Source: Sphingomonadales bacterium (GTDB lineage: Bacteria > Pseudomonadota > Alphaproteobacteria > Sphingomonadales > Sphingomonadaceae). Taken from it: a stretch of 5,632 nt of DNA. Location: the NCBI GenBank assembly GCA_028868335.1, contig JAGWUU010000207.1, positions 1 to 5,632 on the forward strand, in the 5' to 3' direction. This document shows positions 1 to 5,411 of the stretch, piece by piece (within the stretch, counting starts at the first letter, position 1; each line of letters starts with the position of its first letter). Made by a program: the position numbers and the translations under genes. Below the pieces are notes generated by a model, which saw only the letters and a program-made list of their open reading frames with translations, was not told where the DNA came from and made no database searches.

Positions 1-1073
1 ATCACGTTGCCGTGCATCGGATCGCACGACCACACCACCGGGTGCCCTTCGCGCTTCACCGCGCGGACCAGTGGCGCAAGGCCAGCTTCGACCTTGTCAT
101 CGCCGAACCGGCTGATCAGCGTGATCCGGCCCGGTTCGCGGCCCGGGTTCAGCACGTCGAGCTGGCGCAGCAGCTCGTCCGGGGCAAGGCTGGGACCGCA
201 CTTGAAGCCCAGCGGATTGCCGACGCCACGCAGGAATTCGACATGCGCAGATCCTTCGAAGCGCGTGCGATCGCCAATCCACAGCATGTGCGCGCTGGTA
301 TCGTACCAGTCTCCGGTCAGCGAATCCCGCCGGGTCATCGCCTGCTCGTAGGCAAGGTGAAGCGCTTCGTGGCTGGTGTAGAAGCTGGTGCCCTGCAATT
401 GCGGCACGGTCTGCGGGTCGATCCCGCAAGCCTGCATGAAGTCCAGCGCCTCGCCGATGCGGGTCGACACTTCCTCGAACTTCGCCGCCCACGGGCTACG
501 GCCCATGAAATCCAGCGTCCACTGGTGGACCTGGCGCAGATTGGCATAGCCGCCGGTCGAGAAGGCGCGCAGCAGGTTGAGCGTCGCCGCCGACTGCGAG
601 TAACCCTGAAGCAGGCGCTGCGGATCGGGGATGCGCGATTCAGCGGTGAATTCGATCCCGTTGATGTTGTCGCCAAGGTAGCTTGGCAGCTCGACCCCGC
701 CCTGCACCTCGACCGGTGACGAGCGCGGCTTGGCGAACTGCCCTGCCATGCGGCCCACCTTCACTACCGGCTGCTTGGACGCGAACGTCAGCACCACCGC
801 CATTTGCAGCAGCACGCGAAACGTATCGCGGATGTTGTTCGGGTGAAATTCGGCGAAGCTTTCGGCGCAGTCACCACCCTGGAGCAGGAATCCCTTGCCC
901 GCGGCCACCTCGGCCAGGTCAGCCTTGAGCGCCCGCGCCTCGCCAGCAAAGACCAGCGGCGGAAAGCTGGTCAGCGTACCCGTCACCTTGGCCAGCGCCG
1001 CGGCGTCAGGGTAGGACGGCAGATGCCGCGCCTCTTGCGCCTTCCAGCTATCGGGGGTCCAGGTACGCGTCAC
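1..1073 (-). CDS. Class II 3-deoxy-7-phosphoheptulonate (DAHP) synthase, 3' end cut by window edge
   Basis: This enzyme condenses phosphoenolpyruvate with erythrose 4-phosphate to DAHP, the first step of the shikimate pathway to aromatic amino acids, in the cytoplasm. The frame is open from the start to position 1, giving 357 codons. The family is usually about 450-470 residues, so roughly the last 100 are outside the window. Visible hallmarks are WTPDSW at residues 5-10, LLQGGDCAESF around the metal ligand Cys69, VGRMAGQFAKPRS with phosphate-binding Arg108, GDRTRFEG (Arg269), GFKCGP (Lys291), LISRFG (Arg322) and CDPMHGN with metal ligand His354. These match, at a constant offset within each half, the Mycobacterium tuberculosis residues Cys87, Arg126, Arg284, Lys306, Arg337 and His369. 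The later Glu and Asp ligands lie off-window. The GTG start is preferred because AGGAG sits 7 nt upstream and the protein then begins MTRTWTPDSW, as relatives do. The ATG at 1106 would add 11 residues. No N-terminal allosteric extension is seen. Confidence 0.96.
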   Translation of the reverse strand, partial: MTRTWTPDSWKAQEARHLPSYPDAAALAKVTGTLTSFPPLVFAGEARALKADLAEVAAGKGFLLQGGDCAESFAEFHPNNIRDTFRVLLQMAVVLTFASKQPVVKVGRMAGQFAKPRSSPVEVQGGVELPSYLGDNINGIEFTAESRIPDPQRLLQGYSQSAATLNLLRAFSTGGYANLRQVHQWTLDFMGRSPWAAKFEEVSTRIGEALDFMQACGIDPQTVPQLQGTSFYTSHEALHLAYEQAMTRRDSLTGDWYDTSAHMLWIGDRTRFEGSAHVEFLRGVGNPLGFKCGPSLAPDELLRQLDVLNPGREPGRITLISRFGDDKVEAGLAPLVRAVKREGHPVVWSCDPMHGNV

Positions 1074-1080
1074 GACTTCG

Positions 1081-1085
1081 CTCCT
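1081..1085 (-). promoter_or_regulatory. Ribosome binding site deciding the GTG start of DAHP synthase
   Basis: On the minus strand this reads AGGAG, followed by 7 nt (CGAAGTC) and then GTG at 1073. It is a consensus Shine-Dalgarno sequence at ideal spacing. It lies inside the frame that would be coding if the upstream ATG at 1106 were used. That ATG is preceded only by a G-rich stretch (GGGCAGGGCGGGCT) without a well-placed AGGAG core. Confidence 0.8.
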
Positions 1086-1127
1086 AATCAGCAAGGCGCG
1101 CGCCATAGCCCGCCCTGCCCCGGAATG

Positions 1128-1167
1128 CAAAGTTGGAAAGGCCGATCGTCGCGATCACGCAACTTTG
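1128..1167 (-). repeat. 8-bp dyad enclosing a smaller palindrome in the leader of DAHP synthase
   Basis: The arms CAAAGTTG (1128-1135) and CAACTTTG (1160-1167) are perfect reverse complements separated by 24 bp. Inside lies a second dyad, GATCG-TCG-CGATC (1144-1156). In RNA read leftward these could nest as an 8-bp outer stem and a 5-bp inner hairpin. There is no U-run, so it is not a standard intrinsic terminator. It could be a protein-binding operator, an mRNA structure, or chance. It lies in the 109-bp gap between the peptidase stop codon and the DAHP synthase start. Confidence 0.35.
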
Positions 1168-1173
1168 TTGCAA
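1145..1173 (-). promoter_or_regulatory. Possible weak promoter for DAHP synthase
   Basis: On the minus strand TTGCAA (1173-1168, four of six matches to TTGACA) is separated by 17 nt from GACGAT (1150-1145, three of six matches to TATAAT, with the important second A and final T). Transcription would begin near 1138, leaving a leader of about 65 nt before the GTG start. The match is poor and read-through from the peptidase gene is an equally good explanation. Confidence 0.22.
1159..1171 (-). repeat. Small hairpin overlapping one arm of the leader dyad
   Basis: On the minus strand GCAAC-AAA-GTTGC can form a 5-bp stem with a 3-nt loop. It shares bases with the right arm (1160-1167) of the 8-bp dyad, so the two pairings exclude each other. 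The stem is short and may well be chance. Confidence 0.25.
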
Positions 1174-1182
1174 GTGTAACGA

Positions 1183-4131
1183 TCAGCGTCCAGCGCCGGG
1201 GAGCGCCGTTCCGGAAGGCAATTCGGTCGCCAGCTTCTGTCCTTGCGGTATCACCGCCACGCGCCAGCTCGAACCCGGCTTCAGGTACTTGGCGGCAAGC
1301 GCCTGCATGGCGAGTGGGGTCGTTCTGGTCATGTCGGGCAGCAACGTGCGCAGCGATGCGAACTTGCGCTGGTCCTCGGTCGCACCTTCAAGCTGGTTCA
1401 TGAAGAACGCGCTGGACGTGTAAGCGCGGGTGAGTTGTTGCTTGAGCGGTTCTGTCACGCGTGACAGTTCGTCTGCACTTGGTGGACGTGCCACCAGTTC
1501 GGCTGCGATCTCGTCCGCAATGGCGAAGAATACCGGAACGGCCTTGGGTTGAAGCTGGCCCAGGGCGATGATCGCGCCGCCGTTGTTGAGGTCTGTCGGC
1601 CAGGAATTATAGACTTGGGGGGAATAGCTCGCGCCCAGCTTTTCGCGCATCGCGTCGAGCAGACGGTTCTGGAATAGCTGAGCCAGAATCTCGAGCTGAC
1701 GACTTTCTGTTATCCCGGCCATACCCCCGCCGGTCGGCCAGGTGACCACCGCCGCCGCCTGCCCCGGATCACCGCGATGCTGCAACACGATCGGTTGGCT
1801 TGCCGGTGGCAGATCGGGGAAGCTGGCCTTGCTTACCGTCGGCGCCAGCGGCTGACGCGAGGGAAGAGCGCCAAAAGTCTTTTCCAGCGCGGTAAGCGCG
1901 TCGGCTCGGTTGAAATCACCAAATACCTGGACCTCTATCGGTCCCGCCTGGAGCATCGGTTCCCACACCTCGCGGAAACCCTTGACCGTCACCGCATCAA
2001 TTTCCTGCGGTGTGGCGGTGCGGAAACGCGGATCGCGCCCATGCTGGAGGAACGACAGATCGCGCTGGATCACCCCTTGCGGCGAAGTGGCGAAGGTTTC
2101 GTATTGAAGCTTGGCCGCTGCCTTGGCGCGCAATACGGGATTGGCATCCCAACGCGGCATGGCGAACTTGGCGGCGAACAGATAAAGTTGGTCGGCCAGA
2201 TCGGCCCCGCGCGTGTTGGCGGAAAACTGGAAGGCTGCGTCCCCGACCGCAAAGTCGAAGCCCATCTTCCGTCCGGTCGAAATCCGGTCAAGTTCCTCCT
2301 GACCAAGAGGACCCTCGCCCGAACCGACCAGCGCCATGTCACCCAGCGTGATATAGGGAGCATCGCCGGACTGGAACGCGCGATAGCCACCGCCAAACCG
2401 CACCTTGACCGTCACCCGACCCGGCTCATCGGTGGTGGGCCACATGAGCACCTTGATACCGTTTGACAACTCGACCTGTTCGATTTCCAGCACCGAGCTT
2501 GGCGTTGCGGTAACCACCTTCCCTGGGGGGCCGATCGGCGGAAGCTCCGCAAAGGAAATCGGCTTGCTGTCCAGCCTTGCCTTGCCGTCGGCCTTGACTG
2601 GCACGGTCAACGCCAGCTTGAGCGCGCCCGCATCGGCCTCGCCCGCCTTGGAGGTAACATAGATCGCGCGGGTCACCGCCCCCTTGAACAGCGAGCGGGT
2701 GTGATCGAGCACTGCCTGCGGAGTAAACATAGGGCGCGAGCGATTGAAGATGCCCTGCACCGTCTCGGGCGAGGCGACCGTCTCACGAATATCGAGCGCG
2801 GTGACAATGTCGTCAGCCAGTTTCGATCCGGGTTGAAGCCTGCGCTGTTCGACCGAGCTTTCGAAGGCAACGTTCATTTCCGCCACCTCGCGGTCAATCT
2901 CGTCCTGGGTCGGCGCACTGTCCATCGCATCTGCGATGACTGCGCGCACGTCTCCCAGTGCCTTCTTCCAGTTGTCGCTCAGCGGAGTGACCGAAACGAA
3001 TGTCGCGTCAGCGCTGCGGCTCACCTTCTCCTGATTGACCTGCGCAGCAAGGAAACTGCCACCGCCCCGCGCTCTCGCCTCGAGCCGACGGTTGATGATC
3101 GCCTGGGCCAGCGAGTCGACCATGATCCCCTGGTTGTAAACGATCGTGTCGTGAACCGGACGCCATGGCCGCATCACTGCATAGGTGATCCCGCGCGGAA
3201 CGTCGGGCTCGACCAATACGCGGGTTTCCCCAACACCATCCGCCCCGCTTCCATTCGGCGCAACCGGATCGCCGAATGCGGGGGCCGCGGTTGGTTTGCC
3301 AGCGCCCTTCCAATCACCGAAATACTTGCGCACCAGGGTCGCGAGCTGCACCGGATCGGCATCGCCTACCGCCACGATCACGGCGTTGTCGGGACGATAC
3401 CAGCGCGCATGGAAAGCGCGGACCGACGCCTGGTTCGCCGCCTCGAGCGTTTCGCTGGTGCCGATCACCTGGCGGACCGCCAGCCGCTGTCCGGCGAACA
3501 GCGTCTGCTGGGTGGCTTCGGCGAGACGTTCAGCCGTGCCACCCCGCTCGCGCTTTTCGGCAAGCACGATCGGCACGTCGGTTCGAACATTGGCCTCGCT
3601 CAGGGTCGGCGCGATCATCATGCCCGAAAGCAGCTTGAAGGCTTCGTCGAGCGAAGTTGCCGTCGCATTCGGCAGGTCAAGCTTGAAAGTGGTGCTTACG
3701 GGGCTGGTTTCGGCATTGGTGTCACTGCCAAAGGTGGCGCCAAGGCGCTGGAACGTGGGGATCGCCGCGCCGTCTGCCAGATAGCGGGACTGGCGGAACA
3801 CCATATGCTCAAGCAGGTGGGCATAGCCGCGCTCACTTTCGCTTTCGTACAGCGAACCGGCATCTATTCGAATGCGGATCGAAACCTGCCCCGGAGGCAC
3901 GCCGTTCCTTCGCACCGCATAGCGCAGCCCATTGGGCAATTCGCCAAAGACCCATTCCTTGTCCCGCGGCACGTCGCTGCCGCGGTAAAGCCAGGAATCC
4001 GCATTGCCGGCTAGAGCCGCAGGATCGGGTGCGCCCTCAGTAGCCGGTCCGGCCACCGCAGGCTGAGCCAGCATGACGGCGATGGAAAGGATCGAGGCGA
4101 CGCTGCAGACGGAGCGGAAATTCAGGCGCAT
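1183..4131 (-). CDS. Exported M16 family zinc metallopeptidase (insulinase/pitrilysin type, duplicated fold)
   Basis: This is a 982-residue zinc endopeptidase, probably periplasmic, of the class that cleaves peptides or unfolded segments held in a closed chamber. Residues 1-27 form a Sec signal peptide ending AVA before GPA. The first M16 unit (about 60-400) carries the inverted zinc motif HLLEH (His105, catalytic Glu108, His109). By alignment with mitochondrial processing peptidase the third ligand is Glu192 in PIVLAE, after about seven inserted residues. The Glu normally found seven residues earlier is Asp185. The second unit (about 550-960) has no HxxEH, as expected for the non-catalytic half, but keeps REKLGASYSP (Arg829, Tyr836), the Arg/Tyr pair that completes the active site in this family. 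Length fits the long bacterial subgroup that includes E. coli PqqL; the true substrate cannot be read from sequence. The ATG is supported by the signal peptide and the promoter just upstream. No Shine-Dalgarno sequence is visible. The isomerase gene lies 49 bp upstream. Confidence 0.94.
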   Translation of the reverse strand: MRLNFRSVCSVASILSIAVMLAQPAVAGPATEGAPDPAALAGNADSWLYRGSDVPRDKEWVFGELPNGLRYAVRRNGVPPGQVSIRIRIDAGSLYESESERGYAHLLEHMVFRQSRYLADGAAIPTFQRLGATFGSDTNAETSPVSTTFKLDLPNATATSLDEAFKLLSGMMIAPTLSEANVRTDVPIVLAEKRERGGTAERLAEATQQTLFAGQRLAVRQVIGTSETLEAANQASVRAFHARWYRPDNAVIVAVGDADPVQLATLVRKYFGDWKGAGKPTAAPAFGDPVAPNGSGADGVGETRVLVEPDVPRGITYAVMRPWRPVHDTIVYNQGIMVDSLAQAIINRRLEARARGGGSFLAAQVNQEKVSRSADATFVSVTPLSDNWKKALGDVRAVIADAMDSAPTQDEIDREVAEMNVAFESSVEQRRLQPGSKLADDIVTALDIRETVASPETVQGIFNRSRPMFTPQAVLDHTRSLFKGAVTRAIYVTSKAGEADAGALKLALTVPVKADGKARLDSKPISFAELPPIGPPGKVVTATPSSVLEIEQVELSNGIKVLMWPTTDEPGRVTVKVRFGGGYRAFQSGDAPYITLGDMALVGSGEGPLGQEELDRISTGRKMGFDFAVGDAAFQFSANTRGADLADQLYLFAAKFAMPRWDANPVLRAKAAAKLQYETFATSPQGVIQRDLSFLQHGRDPRFRTATPQEIDAVTVKGFREVWEPMLQAGPIEVQVFGDFNRADALTALEKTFGALPSRQPLAPTVSKASFPDLPPASQPIVLQHRGDPGQAAAVVTWPTGGGMAGITESRQLEILAQLFQNRLLDAMREKLGASYSPQVYNSWPTDLNNGGAIIALGQLQPKAVPVFFAIADEIAAELVARPPSADELSRVTEPLKQQLTRAYTSSAFFMNQLEGATEDQRKFASLRTLLPDMTRTTPLAMQALAAKYLKPGSSWRVAVIPQGQKLATELPSGTALPGAGR

Positions 4132-4139
4132 GCCCGAGG

Positions 4140-4167
4140 TATAGGAGGGGCTTTCCTGAAGGGCCAG
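4140..4167 (-). promoter_or_regulatory. Probable promoter of the M16 peptidase gene, predicting a leaderless mRNA
   Basis: On the minus strand CTGGC (4167-4163), 18 nt, then CTATA (4144-4140), followed by 8 nt (CCTCGGGC) and the ATG at 4131. If TATACC is the -10 box, +1 falls at or next to the A of the ATG. The arrangement repeats that in front of the isomerase gene with identical spacing. The -35 part is only a partial match to TTGACA. It lies in the 49-bp gap, so the peptidase could be transcribed both from here and by read-through. Confidence 0.5.
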
Positions 4168-4180
4168 TGAATAGCGCGGA

Positions 4181-4702
4181 TCAACCGGGCTTTGCCGGGC
4201 TTGTCAGCGTGGGCAACAATTCCACCTGAAACACCAGATCGGAGTTTGCGGGAATCGGCCCTGCGACGCGCTCACCATAACCCTGGGTCGCTGGAATGCA
4301 GAGCCGATAGATCGAGCCCGCCGGCATCAGCGCCAGTCCTTCCGAAAAACCGGGAATGACCCGCTTCAGCCCGAATGAGGCTTCGGTCGCCTGATCGAAC
4401 ACCTCTCCATTGGCGGCGAGGTAACCGATGTAATTCACCGTTACCGCGGCATCCTCGGCCGGCTTGGGTCCGGTGGCGGCACGCAGCACCCGATACCCCA
4501 GTCCCGAAGCGGTCTTGGCCGTGCATAGGCGTTGCGCCGCCGGAATGATCTGCTTGAGCGGCAGCGGAATGATCTGGGCACTGCTGGTAGGGACAACGGC
4601 CCTGCGCGGAGCCGGCTTGGCCACCGTTTCCGCGGAGGTGGCGGCGAGGCCGAGCATCATGATGCAAATGGTCAGGTGACGTGCGGTGCGGTGCGTGTTC
4701 AT
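4181..4702 (-). CDS. Exported FKBP-type peptidyl-prolyl cis-trans isomerase
   Basis: This 173-residue protein should catalyse cis-trans isomerisation of Xaa-Pro bonds and assist folding, probably in the periplasm. Residues 1-24 form a signal peptide: basic start MNTHRTAR, hydrophobic core, likely cleavage after ATSA or ETVA. There is no lipobox. A proline-rich linker and an upstream helix (about 25-65) precede one FKBP domain (about 80-165). FKBP12 pocket positions are recognisable: Tyr91 in VNYIGY, Phe102-Asp103 in EVFDQ, Phe110, Val115-Ile116 in VIPGF, Tyr142 in GYGE and Phe158 in LVFQVEL. The pocket Trp is replaced by Phe119. Cys60 and Cys135 are the only cysteines after the signal peptide and could pair. 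The frame is open back to an ATG at 4792, but that start would destroy the signal peptide and run through the divergent promoter region. The gene is first in the leftward set, ahead of the M16 peptidase. Confidence 0.93.
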   Translation of the reverse strand: MNTHRTARHLTICIMMLGLAATSAETVAKPAPRRAVVPTSSAQIIPLPLKQIIPAAQRLCTAKTASGLGYRVLRAATGPKPAEDAAVTVNYIGYLAANGEVFDQATEASFGLKRVIPGFSEGLALMPAGSIYRLCIPATQGYGERVAGPIPANSDLVFQVELLPTLTSPAKPG

Positions 4703-4711
4703 CGGCGGCTC

Positions 4712-4739
4712 TATAGGGACACGCAGCCACCTTTGCCAG
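4712..4739 (-). promoter_or_regulatory. Probable promoter of the FKBP isomerase gene, predicting a leaderless mRNA
   Basis: On the minus strand CTGGC (4739-4735; CTGGCA matches TTGACA at four of six), 18 nt, then CTATA (4716-4712; TATAGA as -10), followed by 9 nt (GAGCCGCCG) and the ATG at 4702. Transcription would start at the start codon or one base before it. No Shine-Dalgarno sequence exists between -10 and ATG. It stands back to back with, and does not overlap, the plus-strand Nfu promoter. Confidence 0.55.
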
Positions 4740-4759
4740 CATCTGTGCGGCGCTTTTCC

Positions 4760-4788
4760 CTTGACCGTCCTTTTCCGCCACCTACATG
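4760..4788 (+). promoter_or_regulatory. Probable promoter of the Nfu gene
   Basis: CTTGAC at 4760-4765, a 17-nt spacer, and TACATG at 4783-4788 fit the alphaproteobacterial CTTGAC-N17-TA pattern, with a weak -10 (three of six to TATAAT). The +1 would fall near 4795, only about 3 nt before the ATG at 4798 and after the in-frame ATG at 4786. A direct repeat CTTTTCC (4753-4759 and 4770-4776) flanks the -35 box; its meaning is unknown. Confidence 0.5.
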
Positions 4789-4797
4789 CCACGCATC

Positions 4798-5373
4798 ATG
4801 TTTATCGAGACCGAAACGACACCAAACCCCGCGACACTCAAGTTCCTGCCTGGCCAGCAGGTAATGGAAGTTGGCACCCGCGAATTTCGAAACGAGGAAG
4901 AAGCCGTTGCATCTCCTCTGGCAGCGGCGCTGTTCGACCTCGGGGACGTTACCGGAGTATTCTACGGTCGCGATTTTATTTCCGTGACCGCCGCGCCCGG
5001 TGTGGAATGGGCCGGACTGAAGCCGCAGGTCGTTGCCATGCTTCTTGACCATTTCGTCACAGGCGCGCCATTGTTTGCCGGTCCCGATGCCAGCGGCATC
5101 GTGGTCCCGCCCGATGACGACGATCTCGACGATGACGGTGCCGATCCCGATGTTGTCGCCCAGATCAAGGATCTGATCGAAACCCGGGTGCGCCCCGCAG
5201 TCGCCAACGATGGCGGTGACATCATTTATCGCGGGTTTCGCGGCGGTGTTGTCTATCTGACGATGCAAGGGGCTTGCTCGGGCTGCCCATCGTCCACCGC
5301 GACGCTCAAAAACGGGATAGAATCGCTGCTCAAGCACTATGTGCCTGAAGTCACCGAAGTTCGCGCGGCCTGA
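4798..5373 (+). CDS. Nfu-type iron-sulfur cluster scaffold/carrier (NifU family protein)
   Basis: The 191-residue cytoplasmic protein is expected to bind a [4Fe-4S] cluster, bridged between the CxxC of two subunits, and pass it to apo-enzymes. Residues 1-88 form the Nfu N-terminal domain, beginning MFIETETTPNPATLKFLPG as in alphaproteobacterial and mitochondrial NFU1-type proteins. A strongly acidic linker follows (106-117, DDDDLDDDGADPD). Residues 118-188 form the NifU C-terminal domain with RPAVANDGGD and GACSGCPSS; Cys160 and Cys163 are the cluster ligands. All expected elements are present and the length is normal. ATG 4798 is chosen because it gives the family's MFIxTE start and lies just after the predicted +1. 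ATG 4786 would add MPRI and overlaps the -10 box. No Shine-Dalgarno sequence is visible. The nitroreductase gene follows after 38 bp, probably in one transcript. Confidence 0.95.
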   Translation: MFIETETTPNPATLKFLPGQQVMEVGTREFRNEEEAVASPLAAALFDLGDVTGVFYGRDFISVTAAPGVEWAGLKPQVVAMLLDHFVTGAPLFAGPDASGIVVPPDDDDLDDDGADPDVVAQIKDLIETRVRPAVANDGGDIIYRGFRGGVVYLTMQGACSGCPSSTATLKNGIESLLKHYVPEVTEVRAA

Positions 5374-5395
5374 CACCCATCGCCAATTACACCAC

Positions 5396-5401
5396 AGGGG
5401 A
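5396..5401 (+). promoter_or_regulatory. Ribosome binding site of the nitroreductase gene
   Basis: AGGGGA lies 10 nt before the ATG at 5412. It is a moderate Shine-Dalgarno match at slightly long spacing. It supports translation from an internal site on a transcript that comes through the Nfu gene, in contrast to the start of Nfu itself. Confidence 0.5.
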
Positions 5402-5411
5402 ATTTCTTCGC

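Noticed and set aside
12..719. A 235-codon open frame on the plus strand opposite DAHP synthase
   Set aside because: The minus strand encodes an unmistakable class II DAHP synthase with its active-site residues. The plus frame has no family features.
1777..2466. A 229-codon plus-strand frame inside the M16 peptidase gene
   Set aside because: It is antisense to the second M16 unit, has no start signals, and its composition is typical of GC-rich antisense frames.
2701..4014. A 437-codon open frame on the plus strand inside the M16 peptidase gene
   Set aside because: It lies wholly antisense to a gene with a full signal peptide, zinc motif and family-length protein. Its translation is rich in Arg, His and Gly with no recognisable motif, as expected from a GC-rich complementary strand.
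4185..4200. CCGGGC-TTTG-CCGGGC at the end of the isomerase gene as a possible terminator
   Set aside because: The two GC blocks are direct, not inverted, repeats, so no stem beyond a few bases can form, and there is no U-run. It encodes the C-terminal Ala-Lys-Pro-Gly residues.
4681..4695. GTGCG repeated three times near the isomerase start
   Set aside because: It is only three copies of a 5-mer within the signal-peptide coding region, easily produced by Thr/Arg/His codons. There is no evidence of phase variation.
4786..4797. ATG 4786 as the start of the Nfu protein
   Set aside because: It would add MPRI before the family-typical MFIETE start, and it falls within the predicted -10 box, so it would be upstream of the transcript.
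4711..5376. A 221-codon minus-strand frame opposite the Nfu gene
   Set aside because: It mirrors the Nfu coding region codon for codon, has no recognisable domain, and would overlap both divergent promoters.
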